Source: Luteipulveratus mongoliensis (lineage in GTDB: Bacteria > Actinomycetota > Actinomycetes > Actinomycetales > Dermatophilaceae). Taken from it: a stretch of 64,000 nt of DNA. The DNA is taken from the NCBI RefSeq assembly GCF_001190945.1, contig NZ_CP011112.1:4216001-4280000 (forward strand). Reading direction: 5' to 3'. Below, piece after piece: positions 1 through 8,622 of the stretch. A program made the position numbers and the translations under genes. The notes beneath the pieces were generated by a model. It saw only the letters and a program-made list of their open reading frames with translations. It was not told the origin of the DNA and ran no database searches. Position 1 is the first letter of the stretch; every line of letters starts with the position of its first letter.

Positions 1-492
1 GCGGTTGATCCAGAGCAGCGGGAGCTTCCACTGGGCCTGGGCCGCGACACCGGCGAACAGACCGAAGAGGATCGGGACCGCGACGAACGCCGCCTTGCGG
101 AACGGGTCGAGCAGCTCGCGGTAGCGGTCCAGGTTGTCCTGCTCGGGCGTCGTCGGCGCGTAGATCGGGCGGTGCCGGTAGGCCAGTACGAGACTCACGC
201 CGATCAGCACGGCGGTGAGCACCCCGCCGACGATGAACATCGAGGTCTTGGCCGTCAGCTCGGTGCGGAACACTGAGGAGTAGCCGACGCTGTCGTACCA
301 GAGCTTTTCGGTCCAGATGCTCGACCACAGCAGGGCCAGCACGATGACGGCGACCACCGCGACAAGGGCTGTGGCCAACGGAGATCGACGAGACCTCAGG
401 GACAGCCCACGTGGCAGCTTGGGACCGCCAGGTCCGAAGGGAGAACGGCCGCGACGGCCGCCGTCCCCGCCGAAGTCGTCCGAAGAGCTCAC
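1..492 (-). CDS. UPF0182 (COG1615) membrane protein, N-terminal part only
   Basis: The gene runs off the left edge of the window; the first 164 codons are visible from a GTG at 492. After a Gly/Arg-rich cytoplasmic stretch comes a hydrophobic helix (about residues 39-56), then the family hallmark WTEKLWYDSVGYSSVF, a second helix, and the segment YRELLDPFRKAAF followed by a third helix. UPF0182 proteins are large (about 1000 residue) multi-spanning actinobacterial proteins of unknown function, corresponding to Rv3193c in M. tuberculosis. It is divergent from the PPA1309-family gene, with 145 bp between the starts, and the ylbL neighbour nearby supports the assignment. The ribosome-binding site is weak, so the start is approximate. 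Confidence 0.9.
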   Translation of the reverse strand, partial: MSSSDDFGGDGGRRGRSPFGPGGPKLPRGLSLRSRRSPLATALVAVVAVIVLALLWSSIWTEKLWYDSVGYSSVFRTELTAKTSMFIVGGVLTAVLIGVSLVLAYRHRPIYAPTTPEQDNLDRYRELLDPFRKAAFVAVPILFGLFAGVAAQAQWKLPLLWINR

Positions 493-637
493 CGGTGTCC
501 GATCTCTGGGATGGGGCCAGGGGCCCTTAACCTAACCCGCGAACCTGAGGCGATTGGGGCAGGCCCCACGGTGTGTGCCGTACGAGTTCGCCCGCCTCTC
601 GCTCGGCCCTCACCTCGGCGTGCGGCACCATAGCCGG

Positions 638-1174
638 GTGACCTCTCAAGACCCCACCGTCCGCCCGGTCCTCAGCCCGCTCATGAGCTGTGCCGTCGAC
701 ACCGAGCAGCACGTCGCCGCAGCCGGATGGGACCAGCCACCACGGCTGTTCGCGATCGCACGCAACGGCGACATCGCTCGACGCGAGCCCGCGCTGGCGA
801 AGCAGCTGGCCCGTGTCGACCCGGACGCGTACAGCACGATCGAGCAGGAGGGCATGCCGAGCACGTCGTCGCTGGACTCGATGCTCGGGCGGCTCGCCTG
901 GCCCGACGAGGTCGACGGCGTGGCACTCGCGGTCGAGCGCATCGTCGTCCCGCCGGAGGCCGAGCGCGACCTGCCGGACGACCCTGAGAAGGCCGCCGAG
1001 GCGCTGGCCGTGCACCCGGACCACGAGGACGTACGCCTGCTGGTGGCCGTGCTACGCGACGGCGAGTCGGTCTGCCTGCTGCGTCAGCGCAAGCACGACT
1101 CGGACGACAAGGTTGCCATCGGCAAGGACATCGCGCCCGGACTCGTCGAGGCCCTGCGCGCGACCTTCAGCTAG
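638..1174 (+). CDS. PPA1309-family conserved protein
   Basis: A 178-residue soluble protein with no signal peptide or membrane helix. It resembles the actinobacterial PPA1309 family, usually found between the UPF0182 and ylbL genes as it is here. Recognisable stretches are the N-terminal VLSPLMSCAVDTEQHVAAAGWD, seen in part, the central GMPSTSSLDSMLGRLAWPDEVDGVALAVER, seen in part, and LLRQRKHDSDD near the C-terminus. The function is unknown. GTG at 638 was chosen because it begins the conserved region; the reading frame is open further upstream but that part has no family character. It is transcribed divergently from the UPF0182 gene and ends 3 bp before the convergent secreted-protein gene. 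Confidence 0.8.
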   Translation: MTSQDPTVRPVLSPLMSCAVDTEQHVAAAGWDQPPRLFAIARNGDIARREPALAKQLARVDPDAYSTIEQEGMPSTSSLDSMLGRLAWPDEVDGVALAVERIVVPPEAERDLPDDPEKAAEALAVHPDHEDVRLLVAVLRDGESVCLLRQRKHDSDDKVAIGKDIAPGLVEALRATFS

Positions 1175-1177
1175 ACG

Positions 1178-1549
1178 TCAGCTGTAGAAGTCGTCGCCGA
1201 AGCGCGTGCCGCAGCGGCATGGGGGCTCGTAGCCGAGACCCCCCAGATACTTGTAGGCCGAGTCCTCGTAAGCCGTCGCGAGTGAGCGGCACACCTTGCC
1301 GCCGCGGTGCACGTTGAACGTCCACGTCGGTCCCCGGCCGGCCACGACGGGATAGACGGTGATGTCGAGCACGTCGTAGCCGGAGCCCGACGAGAGGGAC
1401 GCGCACACGGTGTCTGTGCCGTCGTTGTACGAGACCGTCCCTCCGCCGCCGACGGAGACGTTGAACGAGTTGGCCGACGCTGTGGGCGCGGTGGCTATCA
1501 GTGAGACGCCTATGACGGTGGCGGTCGCGGCGATGCGGAGTGTCTTCAT
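1178..1549 (-). CDS. Small secreted protein, unknown function
   Basis: 123 residues. A clear Sec signal peptide (MKTLR, then a hydrophobic core) ends at PTASA before N27, giving a mature chain of about 97 residues. The mature part has four cysteines (in DTVCAS, GKVCRS and PPCRCGT), so two disulfides are possible outside the cell, and it is rich in Gly, Ser and Tyr. A good ribosome-binding site (AGAGGAG) lies upstream of the ATG. I do not recognise the family. It may be a small surface or envelope protein. Confidence 0.75.
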   Translation of the reverse strand: MKTLRIAATATVIGVSLIATAPTASANSFNVSVGGGGTVSYNDGTDTVCASLSSGSGYDVLDITVYPVVAGRGPTWTFNVHRGGKVCRSLATAYEDSAYKYLGGLGYEPPCRCGTRFGDDFYS

Positions 1550-1573
1550 CTGCAGGTCTCCTCTGGACTCGTC

Positions 1574-1597
1574 GTCCGGCCGGGCATCCGGCCGGAC
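1574..1597. terminator. Hairpin terminator after the ylbL operon
   Basis: Perfect 9-bp GC-rich inverted repeat (GTCCGGCCG / CGGCCGGAC) with a 6-nt loop, about 60 bp beyond the ylbL stop codon and just upstream of the next minus-strand gene. There is no clear U-run, so termination is inferred from its position and stem strength. Confidence 0.5.
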
Positions 1598-1655
1598 ACT
1601 GAGCGCGAGGTTAGCGGCTCGGATCGCCCAGCGAACCCTGTTCGTCAGGGTCCGA

Positions 1656-2744
1656 TCAGCCGCAGGAGGGCAGGCCGCTGGCCTGACCCTTGCCGATCTT
1701 CTCGACAGCGGTCCTGGCCTCGGCGAACGTGCCGATCTTGACCACGGTCAGGCCGTCGGGCACGTGACCCTTGACCTCGTTGCAGTTGTCCTGAGGGGCC
1801 AGGAAGATATCGGCGCCGTCGTTGTGCGCACCGACCATCTTCTGGCGGATACCGCCGATCGGTCCGACGACGCCGTCGGTGTCGATGGTGCCCGTGCCGG
1901 CGAACTCCTTGCCGCCCGTGATCGGGCCGGGCGTCAGCTTGTCGTAGATCGCCAGGCTGAACATCAGGCCGGCCGACGGACCGCCGACGTCACCGGCGTT
2001 GACCTTGACGCCGAACGGGAAGACGTACTTGGGCGCGAGCGAGATGCCCATGATCGCTTGGCCGTCATCGTTCTTGACGGTGCCGACCGCGATGGTCTGC
2101 GACTTGCCGGCCCGGGTGACGGTGACCTGCACGGTCTGCCCCACCTTCACGGCATCCATGGCGCCGTGGATGGTGTCCAACGTGGTGGCGGGCTTGCCGT
2201 TGATCTGGTCGATCCGATCGCCAACCCGCAGCAGACCGTCAGCGGGCTTGCCCTTGCTCACCGCTCCCACGGTGACGGTCTCGGCGACCTTCTTGCCGGC
2301 CGCGCGGACGGCCACGACCTCGGCTGCCTCCTGGGAGCCGACCATCTCGGCGGTGTTCTCCTGCTCGACCTGCTTGCCGGTCTTGCCCTTGGGGAAGACC
2401 TGCTCCTCGGGGAAGATCTCGCTGTTCTTGTCCGTCTTGGCGCGCAGCCACTGCCACACGCTGACGGGATAGTTGGGCCCGCCGTAGAGCGAGACCGTCG
2501 TGAAGTCGAGGCGACCCGAGGTCGGGTAGGTCTGCGTCCCGGTGATCGCGATGATGTCCTGCTTGTCGGACTTGCCCAGCGTGTCCTGCGCCGGCCCCGG
2601 GCTGAAGATGGCGTACGGGACCTTGATGATCTGGCCGAGGGCGCCGATGACGACCGCGAGCAGCACCACGACCAGCAGCCAGATGGTGCGTCGCGACAGG
2701 CCCTGAGCGGGCTTCGGACGCGACGGAACCTGTGTTGCTGTCAT
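1656..2744 (-). CDS. YlbL-type membrane-anchored PDZ / Lon-like serine protease
   Basis: 362 residues, corresponding to Rv3194c. One N-terminal membrane helix (about 21-41) anchors an extracytoplasmic part with a PDZ domain (about 130-215, with GLLRVGDRIDQINGKP) and a C-terminal Lon (S16) protease domain. The catalytic dyad is visible: Ser257 in GGPSAGLMF and Lys302 in GPIGGIRQKM. Family members cleave substrates at the outer membrane face; the substrate here is unknown. ATG at 2744 was chosen because it overlaps the moaE stop as ATGA, implying translational coupling. It is the last gene of the epimerase-moaE-ylbL run. Confidence 0.92.
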   Translation of the reverse strand: MTATQVPSRPKPAQGLSRRTIWLLVVVLLAVVIGALGQIIKVPYAIFSPGPAQDTLGKSDKQDIIAITGTQTYPTSGRLDFTTVSLYGGPNYPVSVWQWLRAKTDKNSEIFPEEQVFPKGKTGKQVEQENTAEMVGSQEAAEVVAVRAAGKKVAETVTVGAVSKGKPADGLLRVGDRIDQINGKPATTLDTIHGAMDAVKVGQTVQVTVTRAGKSQTIAVGTVKNDDGQAIMGISLAPKYVFPFGVKVNAGDVGGPSAGLMFSLAIYDKLTPGPITGGKEFAGTGTIDTDGVVGPIGGIRQKMVGAHNDGADIFLAPQDNCNEVKGHVPDGLTVVKIGTFAEARTAVEKIGKGQASGLPSCG

Positions 2745-3187
2745 GGCAGACCCACCCACTCATCGCTCCCGTCGCTGAACTGCTGGTGCTTCCAGATCGG
2801 CACTGTGCGCTTGAGAGTGTCGATCATCTCCCGGCACACCTCCAACGCGGGTCCACGGTGTGGCGCGCTGACGGCCACCACCACCGCGGTGTCACCGACC
2901 TCGAGGTGCCCGGTGCGGTGCACGGCGGCAAGGGCGGTGATGTCGTCGCGTACGACGGTCGCGGCGGCTGCCGCGAGCGCCTCGACAGCGCTCGGGTGGG
3001 CCGAGTAGTCCAGCGCGTCCACCGATTTCTCGTGGTCTGCCTGACGTACGACACCGACGAACAGGGCGACCGCACCGGCGGCCGGGTCCCGCACCGCAGC
3101 GAGCACCTCGTCCAGCGACAGCGGCTCGTCGCGTACGTCGAGCAGGCGTACGCGGGTGTCGGGGACGACGGACGGGTCTGACCTCAC
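2741..3187 (-). CDS. moaE: Molybdopterin synthase catalytic subunit MoaE
   Basis: 148 residues, normal for the family. MoaE is the large subunit of molybdopterin synthase, which with thiocarboxylated MoaD converts precursor Z (cPMP) into molybdopterin in the cytoplasm. Family signatures are ALFVGVVR, LDYSAHPSA, AAVHRTGHLEVGD, the histidine in SAPHRGPALE, and the lysine-bearing TVPIWKHQQF near the C-terminus. The GTG start overlaps the stop of the upstream epimerase gene by 4 bases (GTGA), and its own stop overlaps ylbL. No moaD is in the window; the MoeB gene about 31 kb away belongs to the same pathway. Confidence 0.92.
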   Translation of the reverse strand: MRSDPSVVPDTRVRLLDVRDEPLSLDEVLAAVRDPAAGAVALFVGVVRQADHEKSVDALDYSAHPSAVEALAAAAATVVRDDITALAAVHRTGHLEVGDTAVVVAVSAPHRGPALEVCREMIDTLKRTVPIWKHQQFSDGSDEWVGLP

Positions 3188-4290
3188 GTGCTGCCCTTCT
3201 TTCGACGTCGGCGCATGATCGCCGCGGTGGCTCCTACCGCGACCGCAGCACTCGCTGCTCCGATCGCCGCCCCATCTTTGCGGTCAAACCTGCGAGCAGA
3301 CCCCATACGGTGCGCCCGCGCGTCGGACAGCAGCAGATCGAGGCACTCGGTGTTGTCATGGACGGGTCGCCAGCCGTCCTCGCGCAGCCGAGCACTCGAC
3401 ACCGCCCATGGGTGGGCGATGTAGTCCAGATCGGTGGCCGGGGACGGGAGCGAGCCGACGCGGTGCAGCCGCTGAGCAATGCCCGTCGCCGCCGCGTGAC
3501 CGAGCTCGACCGTACGCATCCCGGACAGGTCTTCCATCTCGCCTTGGTCGAGCCAGCCCTCGCTGGCGACCGTCACCGCGGGCGCGAGGTGCGACTTCAC
3601 GACATGGGCGAGGGCGCTCGCGAGATCCTCGACGTGGCACAGCTGCCAGATCGGCGTCGACTCCTTCAGCCGCAGCAGCCGGGGCGCGGCGACGTGCCGC
3701 GTCATGATCGTGTCCGTGCCGTCGACGAGGGTCGCGGGGCGTACGAGCGTGGTCACCAGTCCGGGATGGATCGCCGAGGCGTGCTCCAGGGCCTCCTCGA
3801 CCGCGACGAGGTCACCGACGAGGCCGACGGTCGCATCAGCGCCGCGCACGGCGTCGTCATCGAGCGGGACCGGGTTGTCCTCCTTAGCGCCGAACACCAT
3901 CGCGCTGGTGACCAGCACCAGATGGGGCACCGAGGTTGCGGCAGCCGACAGCACCAACGTCTGGATCTCGCGGACCAAGCGGTCTCGACGCCCTCCGTCC
4001 GCCAGCTCCGCCGCCAGGTCGTCAGGGGCAAGGACGTGCACCAGGGCACGCGCGCCGCGAAGGTGATCGGCCACCGTGGGAGCGCCCAGGTCGACATCCT
4101 CGACGAGCTGTACGGACGATGAGGCGAGATCGGGATCGAGGGGTGCGAGCGGCGTACCGAGTGCCACGACGGAGACACCGGACTCGGCCGACAGAGCGCG
4201 TGCGGCGGCGGCGCCCGAGCGCGTACCGGCGTTGGTCACGACGACGGGACCGCTGCGCCGAGAGCGAACGCGCCGACCTGCGGAACTCAC
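3184..4290 (-). CDS. NAD-dependent epimerase/dehydratase-like (extended SDR) protein
   Basis: 368 residues. The N-terminal part has a Rossmann-type layout (VVVTNAGTRSGAAAAR replacing the usual GxxGxxG), followed by DxD-like turns, LVLVTSAMVFG at the catalytic Ser position, and LVRPATLVDG. A canonical YxxxK is not obvious, so enzymatic activity is uncertain. The C-terminus carries a hydrophobic Ala-rich segment (AAIGAASAAVAVGATAAIM) followed by a basic RRRRKK tail, which looks like a membrane anchor. A GTG at 4290 with GAGGGGG upstream is preferred over the TTG just before it. It heads the coupled run epimerase-moaE-ylbL. The substrate is unknown; a sugar nucleotide or polyketide-type substrate is possible. 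Confidence 0.75.
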   Translation of the reverse strand: MSSAGRRVRSRRSGPVVVTNAGTRSGAAAARALSAESGVSVVALGTPLAPLDPDLASSSVQLVEDVDLGAPTVADHLRGARALVHVLAPDDLAAELADGGRRDRLVREIQTLVLSAAATSVPHLVLVTSAMVFGAKEDNPVPLDDDAVRGADATVGLVGDLVAVEEALEHASAIHPGLVTTLVRPATLVDGTDTIMTRHVAAPRLLRLKESTPIWQLCHVEDLASALAHVVKSHLAPAVTVASEGWLDQGEMEDLSGMRTVELGHAAATGIAQRLHRVGSLPSPATDLDYIAHPWAVSSARLREDGWRPVHDNTECLDLLLSDARAHRMGSARRFDRKDGAAIGAASAAVAVGATAAIMRRRRKKGST

Positions 4291-4378
4291 CAAGGCCCCC
4301 TCGTGGTTATCTGTGAAGAGACGTCATCCTCTCACCGCCGCAACTGCCGGCGAGCCCGCCGTCGCCAAGGAGCATCAC

Positions 4379-5869
4379 GTGTCCGACACCCCGCACCTCC
4401 AGCCGAGCGGCCCCGGTGACGACGACGAACCCGACCTCACCGAGCTGTTGCGCGCCCTCACCGGCGGCGGCGACATGTCCGATAACCCGCAGCTGGCCGA
4501 CGCCCTCAAGCAGATGGGCGTCGAAAACCTCGACCCCGCGATGCTGCAGATGGTCCAGGCCCAGGTCCAGGCGATGATGTCCGGCCCGAGCGACGGGTCG
4601 TTCAACGTCGAGCTGGCCACCGACGCCGCGCGCAAGACCGTCTCTGCTGAGGGCGACCAGAGCATCGGCAGCAGCACCAGCCGCGATGTCGAGCAGGTCG
4701 TCCAGGTCGCCAACCTGTGGCTGGACGAGGTCACCGATCTGCAGGCGCCCGCCGCGGGAGCGCGTGCGTGGTCGCGCGCCGAGTGGGTCGAGCAGACGAT
4801 GCCGGTCTGGCGACGTCTGGTCGAGCCCGTCGCCGTCGGTGTCGGCAATGCGATCAAGACCGCGATGCAGCAGCAGCTCAAGGACCTCGGCGACGCCGAC
4901 CTCGCCTCCGAGCTCGGCCTGCCCCCGGGCGTCGACGCCTCTGCGCTGGTCGGCCAGATGGAGCCGATGGTCGCGCGGATGAGCAGCGCGATGTTCGGGA
5001 TGCAGGTCGGCCAGGCCGTCGGTGCGCTCGCCACTGACCTGGTCACCGGCACCGAGGTCGGCCTTCCCCTTGTCGAGGGCAACCCCGTCGTGATCCTCCC
5101 GTCCAACGTGACCGCTTTCGCCGAAGGGCTGGGCATCGAGGGGGGCGAGGTCCACCTCTACCTCGCCGTCCGCGAGGCTGCTCGCGCGCGCCTGTTCGAC
5201 GAGGTCGCATGGTTGGGCCCGGCCCTGCTGGCCGCCGTGCAGTCGTACGCCGGCGACATCAGCATCGACACCGAGCGCATCGAGCGGGCCTTGCAGGAGG
5301 CGGACACCTCCGACCCGGCCGCGATGCAGCAGGCGTTGCAGGGCTCACTGTTCACGCCCGAGCCGAGCGAGGCCCAGCAGCGGGCCGTCAAGCAGATCGA
5401 GACGACGCTCGCCCTGGTCGAGGGCTGGGTCGACGTCGTCAGTGAGCGGGCCGCACGCCCGCACCTGCCGCACGTCGATGCGCTGTCCGAGGCCGTACGC
5501 CGACGTCGCGCCTCGGGCGGACCTGCTGAGCGGGTCTTCAGCTCGCTGGTTGGCCTCGAGCTGCGGCCCCGGCGACTGCGCGATGCGGCCAACCTGTGGG
5601 CTGCGCTGGAGGAGGCGGGCGGTGCGCAGGCCCGCGACAAGGCTTGGGAGCACCCGGACTTCGCCCCGAGCGGTGCGGACCTGGACGACCCGCTCACCTA
5701 CGTGGCGCGTCGTACGGGCGCCGAGACCAGCGCGCCTGCGCGGGACGAGATGGACGACGAGCTCGACAAGCTGCTCGCGCAGGGCCAGGCCGAGATGGAC
5801 TCCGACACGTCGGGCGACGACTCCAGCGAAGGCTCCGACGAGGGCGAGGACAAGGACAAGCCCGAGTGA
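4379..5869 (+). CDS. COG5282 zincin-like 'putative hydrolase' (Rv3195-type)
   Basis: 496 residues, acidic at both ends. It corresponds to the actinobacterial COG5282 family, annotated as putative hydrolase or zinc-dependent metalloprotease, beside ylbL in many genomes. Conserved parts are NLWLDEVTDL, RAEWVEQTMPVWRRLVEPVA, the Gly/Met-rich MFGMQVGQAVGALA, and EGLGIEGGEVHLYLAVREAARARLFDEV. The helix that would carry HExxH in a zincin reads REAAR, so zinc catalysis is doubtful. The GTG start has AAGGAG at the right spacing. The stop overlaps the start of the NUDIX gene by 4 bases, so the two are probably co-translated. Confidence 0.85.
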   Translation: MSDTPHLQPSGPGDDDEPDLTELLRALTGGGDMSDNPQLADALKQMGVENLDPAMLQMVQAQVQAMMSGPSDGSFNVELATDAARKTVSAEGDQSIGSSTSRDVEQVVQVANLWLDEVTDLQAPAAGARAWSRAEWVEQTMPVWRRLVEPVAVGVGNAIKTAMQQQLKDLGDADLASELGLPPGVDASALVGQMEPMVARMSSAMFGMQVGQAVGALATDLVTGTEVGLPLVEGNPVVILPSNVTAFAEGLGIEGGEVHLYLAVREAARARLFDEVAWLGPALLAAVQSYAGDISIDTERIERALQEADTSDPAAMQQALQGSLFTPEPSEAQQRAVKQIETTLALVEGWVDVVSERAARPHLPHVDALSEAVRRRRASGGPAERVFSSLVGLELRPRRLRDAANLWAALEEAGGAQARDKAWEHPDFAPSGADLDDPLTYVARRTGAETSAPARDEMDDELDKLLAQGQAEMDSDTSGDDSSEGSDEGEDKDKPE

Positions 5870-6447
5870 CGACGGAGCAAAGCACGGTCCTACCAACGGA
5901 GTACGCGCTGCTCCATGCCGACGCGACCAGGCTGTTGCGCACCTGGGCCGCCCCGGACGCCGAGCAGGCAGCCACGCGGGACTCCTACCTGCGTCACCTG
6001 TCGGCCGAGCCTGCGGCGATGTGGCGAGACGGGCCGCGCGACCACATGACCGCTTCCGTCGTCGTCCTGGACCATCGGCTGGAGCGCGTGCTGCTGACGC
6101 TGCACAAGAAGGCTCGGCTGTGGCTGCAGCTGGGTGGCCACCTCGAGCCTGCAGACGGCACGGTCCACGCCGCGGCGGCCCGCGAGGCACGCGAGGAGTC
6201 GGGGATTGAGGACCTGGACGTCCGACCGCGGCTGGCGCAGCTGCATCACCATCAGCTGACCGCTTCGTTCGGTCACTGCCGTTCGCACCTGGATCTTCGC
6301 TTCGTGGCGGTCGCAGCTCCGGGCGCCGAGCCGGTCATCTCCGAGGAGTCGGAGGACCTGCGCTGGTGGCCGGTCGACCGGCTGCCACAGCCCACCGATC
6401 CGGACATGGGCGACCTGGTGTCAGCGGCACGGGCCGCGCTCAGCTGA
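5866..6447 (+). CDS. NUDIX hydrolase
   Basis: 193 residues. The NUDIX fold is shown by GGHLEPADGTVHAAAAREAR followed by EESGI: REAREESG matches the core, and the family's GGHxEPxD variant replaces the first Glu of the classical box. Such enzymes hydrolyse nucleoside diphosphate derivatives with Mg2+; the substrate cannot be read from sequence. The histidine-rich LHHHQLTASFGHCRSHLDLRF is typical of this actinobacterial subgroup. The GTG start overlaps the upstream stop (GTGA), so it forms a two-gene unit with the COG5282 protein. Confidence 0.88.
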   Translation: MTTEQSTVLPTEYALLHADATRLLRTWAAPDAEQAATRDSYLRHLSAEPAAMWRDGPRDHMTASVVVLDHRLERVLLTLHKKARLWLQLGGHLEPADGTVHAAAAREAREESGIEDLDVRPRLAQLHHHQLTASFGHCRSHLDLRFVAVAAPGAEPVISEESEDLRWWPVDRLPQPTDPDMGDLVSAARAALS

Positions 6448-6540
6448 GGACGTCGTCCATCGAGACGTCTGGTAGACCGTTCCAGGTGAATCATCGATTG
6501 GTCTGGACAGCCGTACACGGCTGGGACCACGATACGGTCC

Positions 6541-7473
6541 ATGCGCATCTGGCGGAGTTCACTCATCGTTGCTGCCCTGCTCGCCACCACCGTGGCTGCC
6601 GTACCAGCCTCGGCGTCCCCCTTGCTCACCCAGCCGCGGTGTAGTGACGTCTCCACCACAGTGAGCACCTTTACGATGGGGACTCTTCCGGTCGCCGGCT
6701 GGCGCGAGAATCTTGACTTCGACGGGCACGGCACCGTGTGGGTCTCGCGGCTGCTGAACAACGAGGTCGAAGGACTCGGCCCGGACGGAGAGGTTCGGGT
6801 ACGGGTCTCAGTGCCTGGGCCGTCCGGGATCCGGCGCGGCCCCGACGGCTTGATGTACGTGAACTTCGGATCCAGCGTGGGCTCCACGACCGCCGGCATC
6901 ATGCGGTTCGACCCTTCCGCGGCGCAGCCGGTTGCCACGCCGTTCACCACCGGCCTGGCCGGTCCGAACGGCCTGGCGGTGGACGGCCAGGGCAACTTCT
7001 ATGTCACCGGGCTGACCGCGTCGAACATCGTCAAGATCCGGCCCGACGGCAGCCAGGACACCGCCTGGACGGCGGCCGCGAACGTCTTCAGCTCCAACGG
7101 TGCCGAGGTCGCGGACGGAACCCTGTACGTCAGCGTTCTTGCCGACCTCGGTTCGCCGATCGTTCGGGTTCCACTGGACGATCCGGGCGCGCATTCCGTC
7201 GTCAGCACGCTGAGTCCGTTCCCGTATCTGCCCAAGGGGCTCGATGACCTGACGGTGCTGCCGGGCAACAAGCTGGTGGTGGCGGCCTTCGCTACGGGTG
7301 AACTGGTTCGTGTCGACCGCAACACCGGCGCTGCCTGCCTGCTGGTGCAGGGACTGGTGTCCCCGACCAGCGTCCGGATCCCCGATGGTTTCGGTGGCAC
7401 CGGCCCCTCCCACGAGCTCTTCGTCACCGAGACAACCGGCCGCATCCTCAAAGTCACCATCACACCGAAGTAG
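6541..7473 (+). CDS. Secreted SMP-30/NHL-type beta-propeller protein
   Basis: 310 residues. A Sec signal peptide (MRIWRSSLIVAALLATTVAA) is cleaved after PASA or SAS near residue 26. The mature part has repeated blades typical of SMP-30/gluconolactonase-like or NHL six-bladed propellers: DFDGHGTVWVSRL, RGPDGLMYVNFG, GPNGLAVDGQGNFYVTG, GAEVADGTLYVSV, KGLDDLTVLPGNKLVV and HELFVTETTGRIL. Extracellular propellers of this kind may be lactonases or binding proteins; no catalytic set is certain. No strong Shine-Dalgarno is seen before the ATG. It ends 8 bp before the convergent next gene. Confidence 0.8.
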   Translation: MRIWRSSLIVAALLATTVAAVPASASPLLTQPRCSDVSTTVSTFTMGTLPVAGWRENLDFDGHGTVWVSRLLNNEVEGLGPDGEVRVRVSVPGPSGIRRGPDGLMYVNFGSSVGSTTAGIMRFDPSAAQPVATPFTTGLAGPNGLAVDGQGNFYVTGLTASNIVKIRPDGSQDTAWTAAANVFSSNGAEVADGTLYVSVLADLGSPIVRVPLDDPGAHSVVSTLSPFPYLPKGLDDLTVLPGNKLVVAAFATGELVRVDRNTGAACLLVQGLVSPTSVRIPDGFGGTGPSHELFVTETTGRILKVTITPK

Positions 7474-7481
7474 CCGATCGC

Positions 7482-7874
7482 TCACCAGAGGAGGCCGGCC
7501 TGGGCGAGCTCCGCCTCGACCACCAACCGGTCCACGCCCGCCAGCCGTCGGGCGGGCGGTGCTGGCAGCTCCAAGATCACGCAACAGGCGCGCAGGGTGT
7601 CGTCGTACGCCAGGGTCACTGCCTCGAGCCGGTGCACCTTGGCAGGCATGTCGGACCGCTCGAGCCTGGCGATCTCCAGCTCCAGCCGATGAAGGTCAGC
7701 CACGAGGCGTTCCAGCGGGAGGTGGCTCGAGGGCCTGGACGGCTCGATGTCGCGCGCCGGCTCGGACCATGGCCATGGTCGTACGCCGGTCCACGCGTGG
7801 TAGCACCGGTCGAGGAGCCAGAAGATGGCAGCCGGGACCACACAGATCCCGACGTAGAGCAGTAGGACGGCCAT
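7482..7874 (-). CDS. Small membrane-anchored protein, unknown
   Basis: 130 residues: one N-terminal membrane helix (VLLLYVGICVVPAAIFWLL), then a charged cytoplasmic or periplasmic part with a probable amphipathic or coiled helix (LERLVADLHRLELEIARLERSD) and a conserved-looking C-terminus (AYDDTLRACCVILELPAPPA). ATG at 7874 has GGAG upstream and starts directly at the helix; an in-frame upstream extension lacks a ribosome-binding site. Similar short one-helix proteins of unknown function occur in actinobacteria. It lies between the propeller gene and the metallopeptidase gene, with no obvious operon. Confidence 0.7.
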   Translation of the reverse strand: MAVLLLYVGICVVPAAIFWLLDRCYHAWTGVRPWPWSEPARDIEPSRPSSHLPLERLVADLHRLELEIARLERSDMPAKVHRLEAVTLAYDDTLRACCVILELPAPPARRLAGVDRLVVEAELAQAGLLW

Positions 7875-7969
7875 GCGTTCTCCAGTGCGGCGACCCGCCT
7901 GATTGCGGGGGTGATCGCCGTCACCACATGGTCTCACCATGCGGACCGCGGAGCCAGCGTTGGAGGGGC

Positions 7970-8551
7970 TCAGCCGGCCGGCGCGTCCTCGACGTCAGGT
8001 TCGTCGTCCGCGACGGACTCACCGGAACCGTCCGTGTGGGCCACGCCCTCGAGGAAGCCGCGCGCTCGCTCCAGGTGCGGATAGCCGCTCAGCAGCGTCC
8101 AGAACGACTTGCCGTGGCCCGGCTGCAGCAAATGAGCCAGCTCGTGGAGCAGGACGTAGTCGACCACCCACTCAGGCATGCCCTGCAGCCGCGAGGACAA
8201 GCGGATCGTGCCGTCCAGTGGTGTGCACGAACCCCATCGAGAACGCTGGTTGTCCACCCACCGCACGGAAGTCGGCCGCGCCAGACCGCCGAGATAGCGC
8301 GCTGACAGGTCCTGCCCGCGGGCAGCCAGCTGGGCGTCACTGGGACGAAGCCGCCGATCGCGAGCCTGCACCTTGTCGACCATCTCGGCCACGAGCGTGC
8401 GCTCTTGGGTCTTGGTCAACCGCGCGGGAACGAGGACCACGATCCGGTCACCGTCGCGATAAGCACTCACCGTGCGTCGCCGGCGGGCACTGCGACGGAT
8501 CTCCACCACCGGTTCGGCGGCGGAGCCGATCGTCAGCGGCTGCTCGCCCAT
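7970..8551 (-). CDS. YgjP-like (DUF45 / M48-type) metallopeptidase
   Basis: 193 residues. The zinc site is complete: HELAH at 136-140 with a third ligand His146 in QPGHGKSFW. The preceding RSRWGSCTPLDGTIRLS is the hallmark of the YgjP/DUF45 family, which is cytoplasmic and SprT-like in architecture. The acidic C-terminal tail (ESVADDEPDVEDAPAG) is an extra. The biological substrate is unknown. ATG at 8551 was chosen because it starts the conserved part; the ribosome-binding site is poor. Confidence 0.88.
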   Translation of the reverse strand: MGEQPLTIGSAAEPVVEIRRSARRRRTVSAYRDGDRIVVLVPARLTKTQERTLVAEMVDKVQARDRRLRPSDAQLAARGQDLSARYLGGLARPTSVRWVDNQRSRWGSCTPLDGTIRLSSRLQGMPEWVVDYVLLHELAHLLQPGHGKSFWTLLSGYPHLERARGFLEGVAHTDGSGESVADDEPDVEDAPAG

Positions 8552-8622
8552 ACCCAAGAACTTAGGCGACGCGCCCGACAAAGTCCCGTATCCCGGGCCT
8601 GAGCGGCCCCGTGGGCGCTGCC

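Noticed and set aside
1410-3008. Long plus-strand open frame across the secreted protein, ylbL and moaE genes
   Set aside because: It is the antisense shadow of well-supported minus-strand genes; its translation is Gly/Asp/Arg-rich with no domain.
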